A DNA stretch of 34,210 nucleotides from Candidatus Accumulibacter sp. UBA704 (GCA_002304785.1 DBMG01000114.1:1-34210), one strand, 5' to 3'; positions 8,760-16,536 are shown, counted from the first letter of the stretch. Program-made: numbers and translations. The notes: generated by a model not told the origin, from the sequence alone.

Positions 8760-9302
8760 ATGAGAGCGCTTGTTCTCCTTGCTCTGGCTGTTCTGCTAGT
8801 TTCCTGCGCTACGCCGGAACCGGCGCCGTCGGCGCAGGGAACGGCCGCGGAGCTGGAGAAACCTGTCGCGATCTCCGAGAAGAAGCGGCGCCAGGACAAC
8901 CAGATAGAGTCGCAGCCGCTCAAACATCTGGCCGGGCGCAAGCTCAAGCCGATTCCGGACAAGGAGCTCGACGTGCGTACACGCTGCAGCTTCAAGGATG
9001 TCCAGGGCGGTCGCGGCAGCATGGATCTGCAGGTCACGAAGGCTGAAGTGAAGCGCTTCGTGGCGGAGGTGACGATCCCGAAACAGGGACTGTGCCGTTT
9101 CGACATGAAGCAATTCGAGCAGACCTCCAAGATGCCCAACGTGGTGCTCACCGACCGGGAAAGTGCCTGCACCGTACGCATGTGGGAACAGGAAAAGGGC
9201 GTCACGGTGGCGTTCAACAGTTGCCAGGCGAAATGCAGCGGAGATGCTTTCAGCTATCTCTGGCCGATCCTGGTCGATACGCGCAGCGGCCGCTGCGCAT
9301 GA
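8760..9302 (+). CDS. Putative Cys-rich lipoprotein inserted between gatA and gatB
   Basis: A 180-residue protein of no family I recognise. The N-terminus is a short lipoprotein signal (MRALVLLALAVLLVSC, lipid-modified Cys16), followed by a Pro/Ala/Glu linker and a basic stretch (EKKRRQDNQ, GRKLKPIPDKELDVRTRC). The C-terminal half looks like a compact domain with six further cysteines, including TRCSF, GLCRF, SACTVRMW, NSCQAKC and a C-terminal GRCA, so disulfides are likely in the periplasm. It starts 7 nt after gatA and ends 20 nt before gatB, on the same strand, so it should be co-transcribed with the amidotransferase. Base composition resembles its neighbours. A functional link to tRNA amidation is not obvious, because the protein would be exported. 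Confidence 0.75.
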   Translation: MRALVLLALAVLLVSCATPEPAPSAQGTAAELEKPVAISEKKRRQDNQIESQPLKHLAGRKLKPIPDKELDVRTRCSFKDVQGGRGSMDLQVTKAEVKRFVAEVTIPKQGLCRFDMKQFEQTSKMPNVVLTDRESACTVRMWEQEKGVTVAFNSCQAKCSGDAFSYLWPILVDTRSGRCA

Positions 9303-9322
9303 TGATGAATAGGTAAGAGGCG

Positions 9323-10774
9323 ATGAAACAGTGGGAAGTGGTGATCGGCATCGAGACGCACGTTCAACTCTCGACGCAATCCAAGATTTTCTCCGGCAGT
9401 TCGACGGCCTTCGGCGCCGAGCCGAACGTGCAGGCCAACGCTGTCGACCTGGCCCTGCCGGGTGTGTTGCCGGTGCTCAACAAGGGTGCCGTCGAATGCG
9501 CGATCCGCTTCGGCCTGGCAGTCGAGGGGCAAGTGGCGCCGAAATCGGTGTTCGCGCGCAAGAACTACTTCTATCCCGATCTTCCCAAGGGCTACCAGAT
9601 CAGCCAGTATGAACTGCCGGTGGTGGTCGGCGGCAAGGTGGCGATACAACTCGGACAGGGCGACGACCTCTCTGAGAAAACGATCAACCTGACGCGCGCC
9701 CACCTCGAGGAAGATGCGGGCAAGTCCTTGCACGAGGATTTCCACGGCAAGTCGGGGATCGATCTCAACCGTGCCGGAACGCCGCTGCTGGAAATCGTCA
9801 CCGAGCCGGACATGCGCTCGTCGGCCGAGGCTGTGGCTTACGCCAAGGCGTTGCACGCGCTGGTGCGCTGGATCGGAATCTGCGACGGCAATATGCAGGA
9901 AGGCTCGTTCCGCTGCGACGCCAACGTATCGGTGCGTCCCGTAGGCCAGAAGGAGTTCGGCACGCGGCGCGAAATCAAGAACCTCAACTCCTTCCGTTTC
10001 ATGCAGCAGGCTATCGACTACGAAGTGCAGTGGCAGATCGCGCATATTGAGGATGGCGGGCGCGTCGAGCAGGCCACGGTGCTGTTCGATCCCGATACCG
10101 GCGAGACGCGCGCCATGCGCTCGAAAGAGGACGCGCACGACTACCGCTATTTTCCCGACCCCGACCTGCTGCCGCTAATCATCAGCCGCGACTGGATCGA
10201 GCGCGCACGATCGGCCTTGCCTGAACTGCCGGCGGCCAAGAAGCAGCGTTTCGTGACCGACTTCGGATTGTCGGCCTACGACGCGACGACGCTGACCGCA
10301 TCGCTGGAAGTCGCGGACTTCTACGAGGCGACCGTTGTCGTGGCCGGGAAGGCAGCGGCCAAACCCTGCGCCAACTGGGTCATGGTCGACCTCGCGGCAC
10401 GCCTGAACAAGGAGGGCATGGAACTTGCGCACTCTCCGGTATCAGCTGTCCAACTGGGCGGGCTGGTGGCACGTATCGCCGACAACACCATTTCCAACAA
10501 CATCGCCAAGAAAATCTTCGACGCGCTGTGGAACGGCGAGGGCAAATCCGCCGATGAGATCATTGACAAGCAGGGGCTCAAGCAGATCACCGACTCCGGC
10601 GCCATCGAAGCGCTGATCGACGAAGTGCTGGCGGCCAATGCGGCGATGGTCGCGGAATTCAGGGCCGGCAAGGAAAAAGCGTTCAATGCGTTGGTGGGTC
10701 AGGCGATGAAGGCCACCAAGGGCAAGGCCAACCCGCAGCAGGTCAACGAACTGCTGCGCCGCAAGCTGGCTTAG
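9323..10774 (+). CDS. gatB: Asp-tRNA(Asn)/Glu-tRNA(Gln) amidotransferase subunit B
   Basis: A 483-residue protein that matches GatB end to end. It begins WEVVIGIETHVQLSTQSKIFS, continues with the KNYFYPDLPKGYQISQYELP motif and the NRAGTPLLEIVTEPDMRS segment, and includes KNLNSFRFM and DYRYFPDPDLLPL. A C-terminal YqeY-like tail domain ends in NPQQVNELLRRKL. GatB phosphorylates the mischarged tRNA and performs the amidation using ammonia from GatA. The ATG has AGAGG just upstream. It is the last gene of the operon and is convergent with the coiled-coil gene at 10856. Confidence 0.97.
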   Translation: MKQWEVVIGIETHVQLSTQSKIFSGSSTAFGAEPNVQANAVDLALPGVLPVLNKGAVECAIRFGLAVEGQVAPKSVFARKNYFYPDLPKGYQISQYELPVVVGGKVAIQLGQGDDLSEKTINLTRAHLEEDAGKSLHEDFHGKSGIDLNRAGTPLLEIVTEPDMRSSAEAVAYAKALHALVRWIGICDGNMQEGSFRCDANVSVRPVGQKEFGTRREIKNLNSFRFMQQAIDYEVQWQIAHIEDGGRVEQATVLFDPDTGETRAMRSKEDAHDYRYFPDPDLLPLIISRDWIERARSALPELPAAKKQRFVTDFGLSAYDATTLTASLEVADFYEATVVVAGKAAAKPCANWVMVDLAARLNKEGMELAHSPVSAVQLGGLVARIADNTISNNIAKKIFDALWNGEGKSADEIIDKQGLKQITDSGAIEALIDEVLAANAAMVAEFRAGKEKAFNALVGQAMKATKGKANPQQVNELLRRKLA

Positions 10775-10796
10775 GAAAACAGCAGTCGATCTCGCG

Positions 10797-10819
10797 CTCC
10801 GGCGAAAGCCGGGGTCCGG
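10797..10819 (+). repeat. Dispersed palindromic repeat, copy 1 (GAAA loop)
   Basis: CCGGC at 10799-10803 and GCCGG at 10808-10812 flank a GAAA loop, with one G-T and one C-G pair outside. The core CCGGCGAAAGCCGGGG is identical to the minus strand of copy 2 at 30159-30176, and similarity continues into a following CCGG. It lies between the convergent 3' ends of gatB and the coiled-coil gene. This type of element is widespread in proteobacterial intergenic regions and, when translated, gives the familiar PAKAG peptide artefact. Confidence 0.7.
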
Positions 10820-10855
10820 TGCGTTGAATCTGGGGGACTGCGGCAAGCGCGGACG

Positions 10856-11503
10856 TTACTTCAACGTCCCCTTGCGGCGCATCAGGTCGAGATAGCGCTT
10901 GCGATCGTCGTCATACTTGGCCTGGACGGCATCGATTTCCTTCTTCTTGGATTCGATGATCGCCTCTTGGCCCTTGATCTCGAATTCGGTGTCGCTCAGA
11001 CCTTTCTGAATCTCGGCCGGCATCTTCTTCTTCTTGTAGAACTCGGCCTCGTTCTCGTATTTCTTGCGCAGGGTCCGGATTTCCGCAATCCTCGCCTCGG
11101 CGTTCTTGATGGATTTGTTGATCTCCTCGAGCGAACGCTTGCGCATGGACTCGATGTCATCCACGTTGGCGTAGGTGTCCGTCAGCGCCTGATCCTTGCG
11201 CTGCTGTTCCTTCTGCCGGGCTTCCTCTTCCTTGCGACGTTGTTCTTCGGCCGCCTTCTGGGCACGCTGTTCGGCGGTCAGGGGAGCCTCGACCTCGCGT
11301 ACCGTCCGCCCGTCCGCGCCCAACTCGCGGTAGGCGCGTCCGAAGCACGCCTGGGGCAGGATGTCGCCGCACACCTGTTTGCCGGTGGAGTCGGCGCAGC
11401 AATAGAACTTGTTGGCCGATGCGGCCGGACCGGCGGCGCCTGCGGCACCCGAAAGGCCGAGCGCCAGGGACAACGCCAAAAATCCTGCCGCGCTACGCAA
11501 CAC
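10856..11503 (-). CDS. Exported coiled-coil protein with DUF4124-like N-terminus
   Basis: A 215-residue protein. A Sec signal peptide (LAGFLALSLALGLSG-like hydrophobic run, cut near AGAAG) is followed by a short module with YCCADSTGKQVCGDILPQAC, resembling the DUF4124 type common in Betaproteobacteria, with four cysteines. Residues about 75-210 are a highly charged, probably helical coiled coil rich in Lys, Glu, Gln and Arg (AEEQRRKEEEARQKEQQRK and later heptads). The start is GTG, placed inside the end of pyrE (11-nt overlap), so expression is probably coupled to pyrE. I do not know its function; periplasmic location is inferred from the signal peptide. Confidence 0.8.
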   Translation of the reverse strand: MLRSAAGFLALSLALGLSGAAGAAGPAASANKFYCCADSTGKQVCGDILPQACFGRAYRELGADGRTVREVEAPLTAEQRAQKAAEEQRRKEEEARQKEQQRKDQALTDTYANVDDIESMRKRSLEEINKSIKNAEARIAEIRTLRKKYENEAEFYKKKKMPAEIQKGLSDTEFEIKGQEAIIESKKKEIDAVQAKYDDDRKRYLDLMRRKGTLK

Positions 11504-12131
11504 CGTATTCCTGGCGGTAACGTGCGACGGCCTGTTCGTATGCCGCGAAGTCGGGCCGCTGTTTGAGGAATGCCATCAGATCGGCGAGCGTGGCCACGGC
11601 GACGACCGGAATGCCGTAGTCCTGCGCAACTTCCTGGACCGCCGACAGCTTTCCAGTTCCGCGTTCCATGCGATCCAGCGCAATGACCACGCCGCAGGGC
11701 GTGGCGCCGGCATTGCGGATGATTTCGACCGATTCGCGCACCGAGGTGCCGGCCGAGATGACATCGTCAATGATCAGGACGCGGCCGGCAAGCGGCGTGC
11801 CGATGATGTTGCCGCCCTCGCCGTGGTCCTTGGCTTCCTTGCGGTTGAAGGCGAAGGGCAGGTTGCGTCCGGCACGCGCCAGGGCCAGAGCGGTGACTGA
11901 AACCAACGGAATGCCCTTGTAGGCCGGGCCGTACAGCATGTCGATGGCGATGCCGCTCTCCAGAATGGCCTTGGCGTAGAATTGCGAGAGTCGGTCGAGG
12001 GAGGCGCCGTCGTTGAACAGTCCGGCGTTGAAGAAGTAGGGAGAGAGCCGTCCCGCCTTGGTCTTGAATTCGCCGAACCGTAGTACGTTCTGGGCGAGGG
12101 CGAATTCGATGAATTCCTGACGAAAGTCCAT
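11493..12131 (-). CDS. pyrE: Orotate phosphoribosyltransferase
   Basis: A 212-residue type I phosphoribosyltransferase. It begins MDFRQEFIEFALAQNVLRFG, has the PYFFNAGLFNDG substrate loop near residue 31 and the FNRKEAKDHGEGG flexible catalytic loop near 96. The PRPP-binding signature VLIIDDVISAGTSVRES lies near residue 118. It converts orotate and PRPP to OMP in pyrimidine synthesis. The ATG at 12131 gives the standard N-terminus. It is divergent from the exonuclease III gene (53-nt gap) and overlaps the downstream coiled-coil gene by 11 nt. Confidence 0.97.
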   Translation of the reverse strand: MDFRQEFIEFALAQNVLRFGEFKTKAGRLSPYFFNAGLFNDGASLDRLSQFYAKAILESGIAIDMLYGPAYKGIPLVSVTALALARAGRNLPFAFNRKEAKDHGEGGNIIGTPLAGRVLIIDDVISAGTSVRESVEIIRNAGATPCGVVIALDRMERGTGKLSAVQEVAQDYGIPVVAVATLADLMAFLKQRPDFAAYEQAVARYRQEYGVA

Positions 12132-12184
12132 TGATACACTGCCTTATTTCTGACTGTCGGGGCCGGAACTGGTCCGAAGTGGCT

Positions 12185-12985
12185 ATGTTACGCATCATTA
12201 CCTTAAACCTCAATGGCATCCGTTCCGCGTGGAGCAAAGGCTTTCCCGCGTGGGCGTCCAGCCAGGCGGCGGACGTCATCTGCCTGCAGGAGCTCAAGGC
12301 CCAGCTGCCCGATCTTGCGGACGAAATGCTGACGCCACCGGGGTTCCACGCCTTCTACCACTGCGCCGGAAAAAAGGGTTACAGCGGTGTCGGCCTGTGG
12401 TGCCGGCACAAGCCCGACGCGGTGATCGAGGGAATCGGCAACGCCGAATTCGACGCCGAAGGCCGCTACCTGCGGGCTGATTTCGGCAGTCTTTCGGTTA
12501 TTTCACTTTACGTTCCTTCGGGTTCGAGCTCACCTGAGCGGCAGGAAGCCAAGTTCCGTTTTCTCGACATCTTCTATCCGCAGCTCGTCGAACTGGCCAG
12601 ATGCGGACGCGAAGTTGTCATCTGTGCCGACTGGAATATCGCCCAACGCGAAATCGATTTGAAAAACTGGAAGTCCAACCAGAAGAATTCGGGATTCCTG
12701 CCGGAGGAACGTGCCTGGATCGGCCGGGTACTGGCCGAGGCCGGCTGGGTCGATGCGTATCGCCGCCTGCACCCCGATGCGACGGACGAGGGCTATACCT
12801 GGTGGTCGAACCGTGGTCAGGCGTGGGCCAAGAACGTCGGTTGGCGCCTGGACTATCAGCTGGTGACCCCGTCGTTGGCGAGAAAAGCGGTTGCTGCGAG
12901 CATCTATAAGGAACGACGGTTTTCGGATCATGCTCCACTGGTCATCGATTACGAATGGAGCGCAATGGAGCTTGACGTGTGCTGA
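12185..12985 (+). CDS. xth: Exodeoxyribonuclease III / AP endonuclease
   Basis: A 266-residue member of the ExoIII/APE1 endonuclease-exonuclease-phosphatase fold. Active-site motifs are all present: LNLNGIRSAW at the N-terminus, LQELKAQ with the metal-binding Glu36, ICADWNIAQREIDLKNWKSN in the middle, the GYTWWSNRG segment and the C-terminal FSDHAPLVIDY. It incises abasic sites and trims 3' ends in base-excision repair. I use the ATG at 12185 because the protein then starts exactly at the conserved MLRIITLNLNGIR; an upstream in-frame start at 12131 would add unrelated residues and begin inside the pyrE start codon. A DNA glycosylase of the same repair pathway lies at 14538-15257. Confidence 0.95.
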   Translation: MLRIITLNLNGIRSAWSKGFPAWASSQAADVICLQELKAQLPDLADEMLTPPGFHAFYHCAGKKGYSGVGLWCRHKPDAVIEGIGNAEFDAEGRYLRADFGSLSVISLYVPSGSSSPERQEAKFRFLDIFYPQLVELARCGREVVICADWNIAQREIDLKNWKSNQKNSGFLPEERAWIGRVLAEAGWVDAYRRLHPDATDEGYTWWSNRGQAWAKNVGWRLDYQLVTPSLARKAVAASIYKERRFSDHAPLVIDYEWSAMELDVC

Positions 12986-13010
12986 AAGGCACGACGGGGC
13001 ATTTCTGCCC

Positions 13011-13023
13011 AGTCACGGTGACT
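13011..13023. other. 13-nt interrupted palindrome AGTCAC-G-GTGACT
   Basis: A perfect 6-1-6 inverted repeat between xth and the DUF883 gene, about 30 nt upstream of a candidate promoter. It could be an operator or part of a weak transcript-end structure after xth, but no T-run follows. Confidence 0.35.
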
Positions 13024-13049
13024 CCGGACATGCGCATTGAATCTTGTCA

Positions 13050-13078
13050 TTGATTCATCTCTCTGAATTGGATACTCT
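13050..13078 (+). promoter_or_regulatory. Candidate sigma70 promoter of the yqj-like operon
   Basis: TTGATT at 13050-13055 and TACTCT at 13073-13078 are separated by 17 nt. This is upstream of the DUF883 gene, which has a clear GAAGAGG Shine-Dalgarno at 13132-13138. The match to consensus is moderate. A stress sigma factor could also use this region; I cannot tell. Confidence 0.4.
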
Positions 13079-13144
13079 GAGCATGAGGGTCGCCATAGGT
13101 GGCCCGTTCTGTGTCAAATCCATCAAATTGTGAAGAGGTGTGCT

Positions 13145-13465
13145 ATGTCCGAAGTGACCGATTTCTCCACCAGCAACAAAGAAAAACTCGTTTCCGACAT
13201 GAAGGTTGTCGTGTCGGATGCTGAAGAAATCCTGCGGGCGACTGCCGGCGTGGCAGGCGAGAAGGTCGGCGAATTGCGCGAACGCATCATCGACAGGTTG
13301 CGTGATGCCAAGATTCGCATCGCGGACGCCGAGGAAATGCTGGTCGATCGGACCAAGGCCGCGGCACGCGCGACCGACGACTATGTGAATGACAATCCTT
13401 GGCGGGCCGTCGGCATTGCCGCCGGTATCGGCCTGCTGCTCGGCATCATCATCGGTCGCCGGTAA
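13145..13465 (+). CDS. DUF883 / YqjD-ElaB-like membrane-anchored protein
   Basis: A 106-residue protein. The N-terminal 80 residues are an amphipathic, charged, helical stretch (SEVTDFSTSNKEKLVSDMK, ELRERIIDRLRDAKIRIAD). They are followed by the family signature DDYVNDNPWRAVGIAAGIG and a C-terminal glycine-zipper membrane span ending in GRR. E. coli YqjD and ElaB of this family are C-tail-anchored inner-membrane proteins that bind ribosomes in stationary phase. The ATG at 13145 has GAAGAGG 6 nt upstream and is preferred to a GTG five codons earlier. It heads a four-gene operon with yqjE- and yqjK-like genes, the same neighbourhood as yqjD-yqjE-yqjK in E. coli. Confidence 0.88.
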   Translation: MSEVTDFSTSNKEKLVSDMKVVVSDAEEILRATAGVAGEKVGELRERIIDRLRDAKIRIADAEEMLVDRTKAAARATDDYVNDNPWRAVGIAAGIGLLLGIIIGRR

Positions 13466-13477
13466 GCGGTTCCAGGC

Positions 13478-13888
13478 ATGGGAGAAACGCATGGCGGGGA
13501 GACCGGCGGTCTGCTCTCCGCCCTGAAAAACATCGCCGCCACGCTGCTGGCCAGCGGCCGGACGCGCCTGGAGCTTCTCTCCAACGAAATCGAGGAGGGC
13601 AAGCTGCGCGCCATCCAGCTGGGCATGCTGGCAGGCGGAGCGTTGTTCTGCTTCGGGATCGGCATCGTGCTGGTCGTCGCATTGCTCGTGGCGCTGTTCT
13701 GGGACCAGCGACTGGCCATACTGGGAATATTCTCGGCGGTGTTCCTGGTGCTCGGCGGTTATTTCCTGGCACGGTTGAAGCAGGCTTGGTACCGTCCCGA
13801 CAAGATCTTTGCCGCCAGCCTGGCCGAGCTGGAAGAGGATCTGCGGCAGCTGAAATCGATGGCCGGACATGAACCGCCGGCTCGATGA
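13478..13888 (+). CDS. YqjE-like / phage-holin-superfamily inner membrane protein
   Basis: A 136-residue protein. A cytoplasmic amphipathic N-terminus (GLLSALKNIAATLLASGRTRLELLSNEIEEGK) is followed by two transmembrane helices at about residues 50-73 and 78-100, and then a charged C-terminus (LAELEEDLRQLKSMAG). This is the layout of YqjE, often annotated as phage holin family protein, but there is no lysis gene nearby and it is not a prophage. It starts 12 nt after the DUF883 gene and overlaps the next gene by 20 nt. Its role is unknown; co-location with a ribosome-binding-type membrane anchor suggests a common membrane-associated function. Confidence 0.82.
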   Translation: MGETHGGETGGLLSALKNIAATLLASGRTRLELLSNEIEEGKLRAIQLGMLAGGALFCFGIGIVLVVALLVALFWDQRLAILGIFSAVFLVLGGYFLARLKQAWYRPDKIFAASLAELEEDLRQLKSMAGHEPPAR

Positions 13889-14189
13889 CCTGCTCCTCAG
13901 GCGCGGCCGGCTGATCGAGCGTATCGCCGGTCAGCGCGAGGCGTTGCGCCACGACTTCGTGCCGGTGTCGGCGGCCTTGGGCAAGGCGGATTCTGCCGTG
14001 GCCGGCGTCCGGTCGTTCGTCGGCACCATCCGCCACCACCCCGTGGTGACGTCGGTGCTTGCCGCCACCGTTCTGATTTTCAAGGGCAAGGCGGTTTTGC
14101 GCTGGGCACAGCGCGGCTTCTCGCTCTGGCAGACATGGCGAGCGGTGCGGGGAACGCTGCACGAGCTGGGAGGCCGTGTCCGTTCGTGA
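13869..14189 (+). CDS. YqjK-like small protein
   Basis: A 106-residue basic protein. The N-terminal motif DDLLLRRGRLIERIAGQREAL resembles the start of YqjK-family proteins (LxxRRxxLLxxIxxQRxxL). A single moderately hydrophobic segment follows near residues 55-72 (HHPVVTSVLAATVLIFKGK), and the C-terminus is basic. The start overlaps yqjE by 20 nt, and the TGA overlaps the GTG of the next gene, so it is translationally coupled on both sides. Function is not known in any species I am aware of. Confidence 0.75.
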   Translation: MNRRLDDLLLRRGRLIERIAGQREALRHDFVPVSAALGKADSAVAGVRSFVGTIRHHPVVTSVLAATVLIFKGKAVLRWAQRGFSLWQTWRAVRGTLHELGGRVRS

Positions 14190-14521
14190 GCCAACCAAAT
14201 CCCGGTCCGGAGGTCGAGAAAGCAGACCCTAGCCTCCTCGCGCGTCTGGTGACCACCCAGAAGCGTCAGGCGCGCGACCTCGTTTGCGACGTGGTGCGCA
14301 TGCGCGGTCTGATGCCTTTGCTTATGAAGCACCGTAACGGCGGGAGTTGGACGGTCGATGAGCGGGCCGAGTTGCTGATGCAGTTGCGTATCCTGTCCCG
14401 GGTGTCGCCGACGCTGCTGCTCCTGCTGTTGCCCGGCTCGGCGCTATTGCTTCCGGTCTATGCTTGGTGGCTCGACCGACGCCGCGCGCCGCGCGGCAAG
14501 CCGGGCGATGGGCAGGCCTGA
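14186..14521 (+). CDS. Small membrane protein resembling the LETM1 N-terminal segment
   Basis: A 111-residue protein starting at GTG 14186, which overlaps the yqjK TGA as GTGA. An upstream ATG at 14135 would overlap by 55 nt and give an unconvincing N-terminus. The charged segment QARDLVCDVVRMRG and then WTVDERAELLMQLRILSR precede a hydrophobic run with VSPTLLLLLLPGSALLLP, ending in a basic tail. That order (charged helix, arginine-rich LLR-type helix, then PxxLLLLLPGxxLLLP) resembles the start of the LETM1 domain, known from mitochondrial membrane proteins and some bacterial homologues. The resemblance is by eye and short. The gene is the last of the DUF883-YqjE-YqjK operon and stops 16 nt before the convergent glycosylase gene. 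Confidence 0.65.
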   Translation: MSQPNPGPEVEKADPSLLARLVTTQKRQARDLVCDVVRMRGLMPLLMKHRNGGSWTVDERAELLMQLRILSRVSPTLLLLLLPGSALLLPVYAWWLDRRRAPRGKPGDGQA

Positions 14522-14537
14522 AGCCGAAATTGCCGGT

Positions 14538-15257
14538 TCACTCCCAGATGCCTTGAGCGGCAAGCTGCCGGGTTGCCGCTTCGGCCCAGCCGCGGTTGGC
14601 TGCCGGGCTGGCCGGACTGGGATGCAGGACCTTGCCGATTCGCACGTCCGTTCCCGCCAAGGCGTCTGCAGCGCGGGCCTCGGCGAAACCGCCGATCCCG
14701 ATGACCCATTGCGGCTGAAGCGCATCCACCAGCTTGCGCAGGTGTTCGTCGCAGGCGGCGTAGAGCGGTTCGGCTTCGGCAGCGGGCAGTTTGTCGGGTG
14801 TCAGGTTGCGCCCCTGGTCGAAGAAGGCCAGCGGACAGTAATTGGCCACGAAATGCTCGGCGAAGAACGACTCGGCGCTGCCGAAACGCTGCTGGAAAAG
14901 CCCCCATAGCCGACGTCCGCTGACCTCGGAACGCTGGCAGGCAAAGCCTTCGATGGGGCGCTTGGGGTTTTCCCGTGCGGGCTTTTCGACCGGGGCGTCG
15001 ATGCCCATCCAGTCGCGCGCGGCAGCGATTTCGCCGAAGGGAATGCCGCACTGCACCATCCCGAAAGGTCCGGGGTTCATGCCGATGAAGACGATCTTCT
15101 TGCGATTGGCGCCGAAGCGCCGCAGGTAGTGTTCGTGCGGCGCCCAGGCGTACCGCAACGGGTTGTACAAGTGCGAGACGGGAGGCGAGAAAACGAGTTG
15201 ATCGACCCTGTCCGCCAGTTCACGGGCGGAGCGGACCAGCGTTTCCGCAATCTCCAT
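14538..15257 (-). CDS. SMUG1-like uracil-DNA glycosylase
   Basis: A 239-residue protein with the two uracil-DNA glycosylase superfamily motifs in their SMUG1 form. Motif 1 is GMNPGPFGMVQCGIPFG at about residues 59-75. Motif 2 is HPSPASPAANRGW near residue 215, where other families have different sequences after HPSP. VANYCPLAFFD in the middle matches the family's N-Y-C-P-L segment. SMUG1 enzymes remove uracil and oxidised pyrimidines such as hydroxymethyluracil from DNA. The ATG at 15257 lies 7 nt after the ampG stop; longer reading in this frame would run into ampG. It is the last gene of the metX-metW-ampG operon and shares a repair pathway with the AP endonuclease at 12185. Confidence 0.88.
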   Translation of the reverse strand: MEIAETLVRSARELADRVDQLVFSPPVSHLYNPLRYAWAPHEHYLRRFGANRKKIVFIGMNPGPFGMVQCGIPFGEIAAARDWMGIDAPVEKPARENPKRPIEGFACQRSEVSGRRLWGLFQQRFGSAESFFAEHFVANYCPLAFFDQGRNLTPDKLPAAEAEPLYAACDEHLRKLVDALQPQWVIGIGGFAEARAADALAGTDVRIGKVLHPSPASPAANRGWAEAATRQLAAQGIWE

Positions 15258-15264
15258 GTTTTCT

Positions 15265-16536
15265 TCAGGCACTTCCGGTTCCTCTCGTTGAATACTCTTT
15301 CCACGGGGCGACGCGGGCCAGCAACAACATGCCGGGAACCGCCAGGGCGAAACACAGCAGGAAGAAATCGAACCAGCCCAGGCTTTCCACCAGCCACCCC
15401 GCCGAGGCGTTGATGAACGTGCGCGGAACAGCGGCCAGGCTGGTGAACAAGGCGAATTGTGTGGCTGTGTAGGCCGGATGGGTCGTCCGAGCGATGTAGG
15501 CAACGAACGCCGCGGTGCCCAGGCCGACGCCGAGGGCTTCGATGCCGATCACGGTGGCGAGCGCCACGCGCTGTTCCCCGCCGATCGCGTCCTGCGGTCC
15601 GAGCCAGGCCAGCCACGCGAAGCCGAGGATCGACACCATCTGCACGACGCCGAACAACCACAGGGCGCGGTTGATGCCCAGCCTGACCATCCACAGGCCG
15701 CCGAGCAGGGCGCCGATCACCGCGGGCCACAGGCCGGCGTGTTTGGCGATCAGCCCGATATCGGTCTTGGAGAAGCCCATGTCGAGGTAGAAAGGTGTGG
15801 CCAGTGCCGTGCACAGCGAATCCCCCAGCTTGTAGAGGAAAATGAAGGCAAGCACCAGCAGCGCGCCCTTCAGTCCGGCGCGGTTGATGAATTCGTGGAA
15901 CGGTTCGACGACGGCTTCCCGCAGGTTCTTCGGGGCAACCCGCGAGGCCTGCGGTTCCCTGACCCGCAGGATCATGATCATGCCGGGGATCATGAAAGCG
16001 GCCGTGATCCAGAAAACGGTGGCCCAAGGCAGCACGTCGGCGAGGATCAGCGACAGTGAGCCCGGAACCAGACCAGCCACGCGGTAAGCATTGACGTGAA
16101 CGGCGTTGCCAAGCCCCAGTTCGGTTTCCGCCAGCAATTCGCGCCGGTAGGCATCGAGAGCGATGTCCTGGGTGGCCGAGAAAAAGGCCAGGAGCGCGGA
16201 CATCCAGAGCACCGGGGCGATGCTGGTGCTCGGCGAGAGTCCGCCGAGCATGCCGATCGTCAGGAGAAGCCCGATCTGCATCAGCAGGGTCCAACCCCGT
16301 CGACGTCCGAGGATGGGGACGGAAAAACGGTCAAGCAGGGGTGACCAGAGGAATTTCCAGGTGTAGGGGAACTGGATCAACGCAAAAAAGCCGATTGTCC
16401 TGAGATCGACCCCTTCGCTGCGCATCCACGCAGGAAGGAGGTTGAGCAGCAGATACAGAGGCAGGCCGGAACTGAACCCGGTAAAGATGCAAATCAGCAT
16501 CTTCCGGGTTAGCAGCACCTTGAGCCAGTCCGGCAT
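15265..16536 (-). CDS. ampG: AmpG-family muropeptide MFS transporter
   Basis: A 423-residue protein with about 12 hydrophobic segments. The N-terminus has the AmpG signature FTGFSSGLPLYLLLNLLPAW, then FFALIQFPYTWKFLWSPLLDR and a basic loop LGRRRGWTLLMQ. Later segments include FFSATQDIALDAYRRELL and FYLDMGFSKTDIG. AmpG imports GlcNAc-anhydroMurNAc peptides for wall recycling and affects AmpC-type beta-lactamase induction. It is shorter than E. coli AmpG (about 490), as in many Betaproteobacteria. The ATG overlaps the metW stop by 1 nt (TGATG), so it is translationally coupled to methionine genes, an unexpected pairing. Confidence 0.9.
   Translation of the reverse strand: MPDWLKVLLTRKMLICIFTGFSSGLPLYLLLNLLPAWMRSEGVDLRTIGFFALIQFPYTWKFLWSPLLDRFSVPILGRRRGWTLLMQIGLLLTIGMLGGLSPSTSIAPVLWMSALLAFFSATQDIALDAYRRELLAETELGLGNAVHVNAYRVAGLVPGSLSLILADVLPWATVFWITAAFMIPGMIMILRVREPQASRVAPKNLREAVVEPFHEFINRAGLKGALLVLAFIFLYKLGDSLCTALATPFYLDMGFSKTDIGLIAKHAGLWPAVIGALLGGLWMVRLGINRALWLFGVVQMVSILGFAWLAWLGPQDAIGGEQRVALATVIGIEALGVGLGTAAFVAYIARTTHPAYTATQFALFTSLAAVPRTFINASAGWLVESLGWFDFFLLCFALAVPGMLLLARVAPWKEYSTRGTGSA

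Noticed and set aside
7238..9217. A 659-codon minus-strand open frame across gatA and the lipoprotein gene
   Set aside because: It is the complementary shadow of gatA, which has a full catalytic triad; the translated text is low-complexity His/Arg/Val-rich with no domain.
13478..13888. Prophage remnant, suggested by holin-like protein
   Set aside because: The protein is YqjE-like and sits in the conserved yqj-type operon; no lysin, integrase or other phage gene is near.
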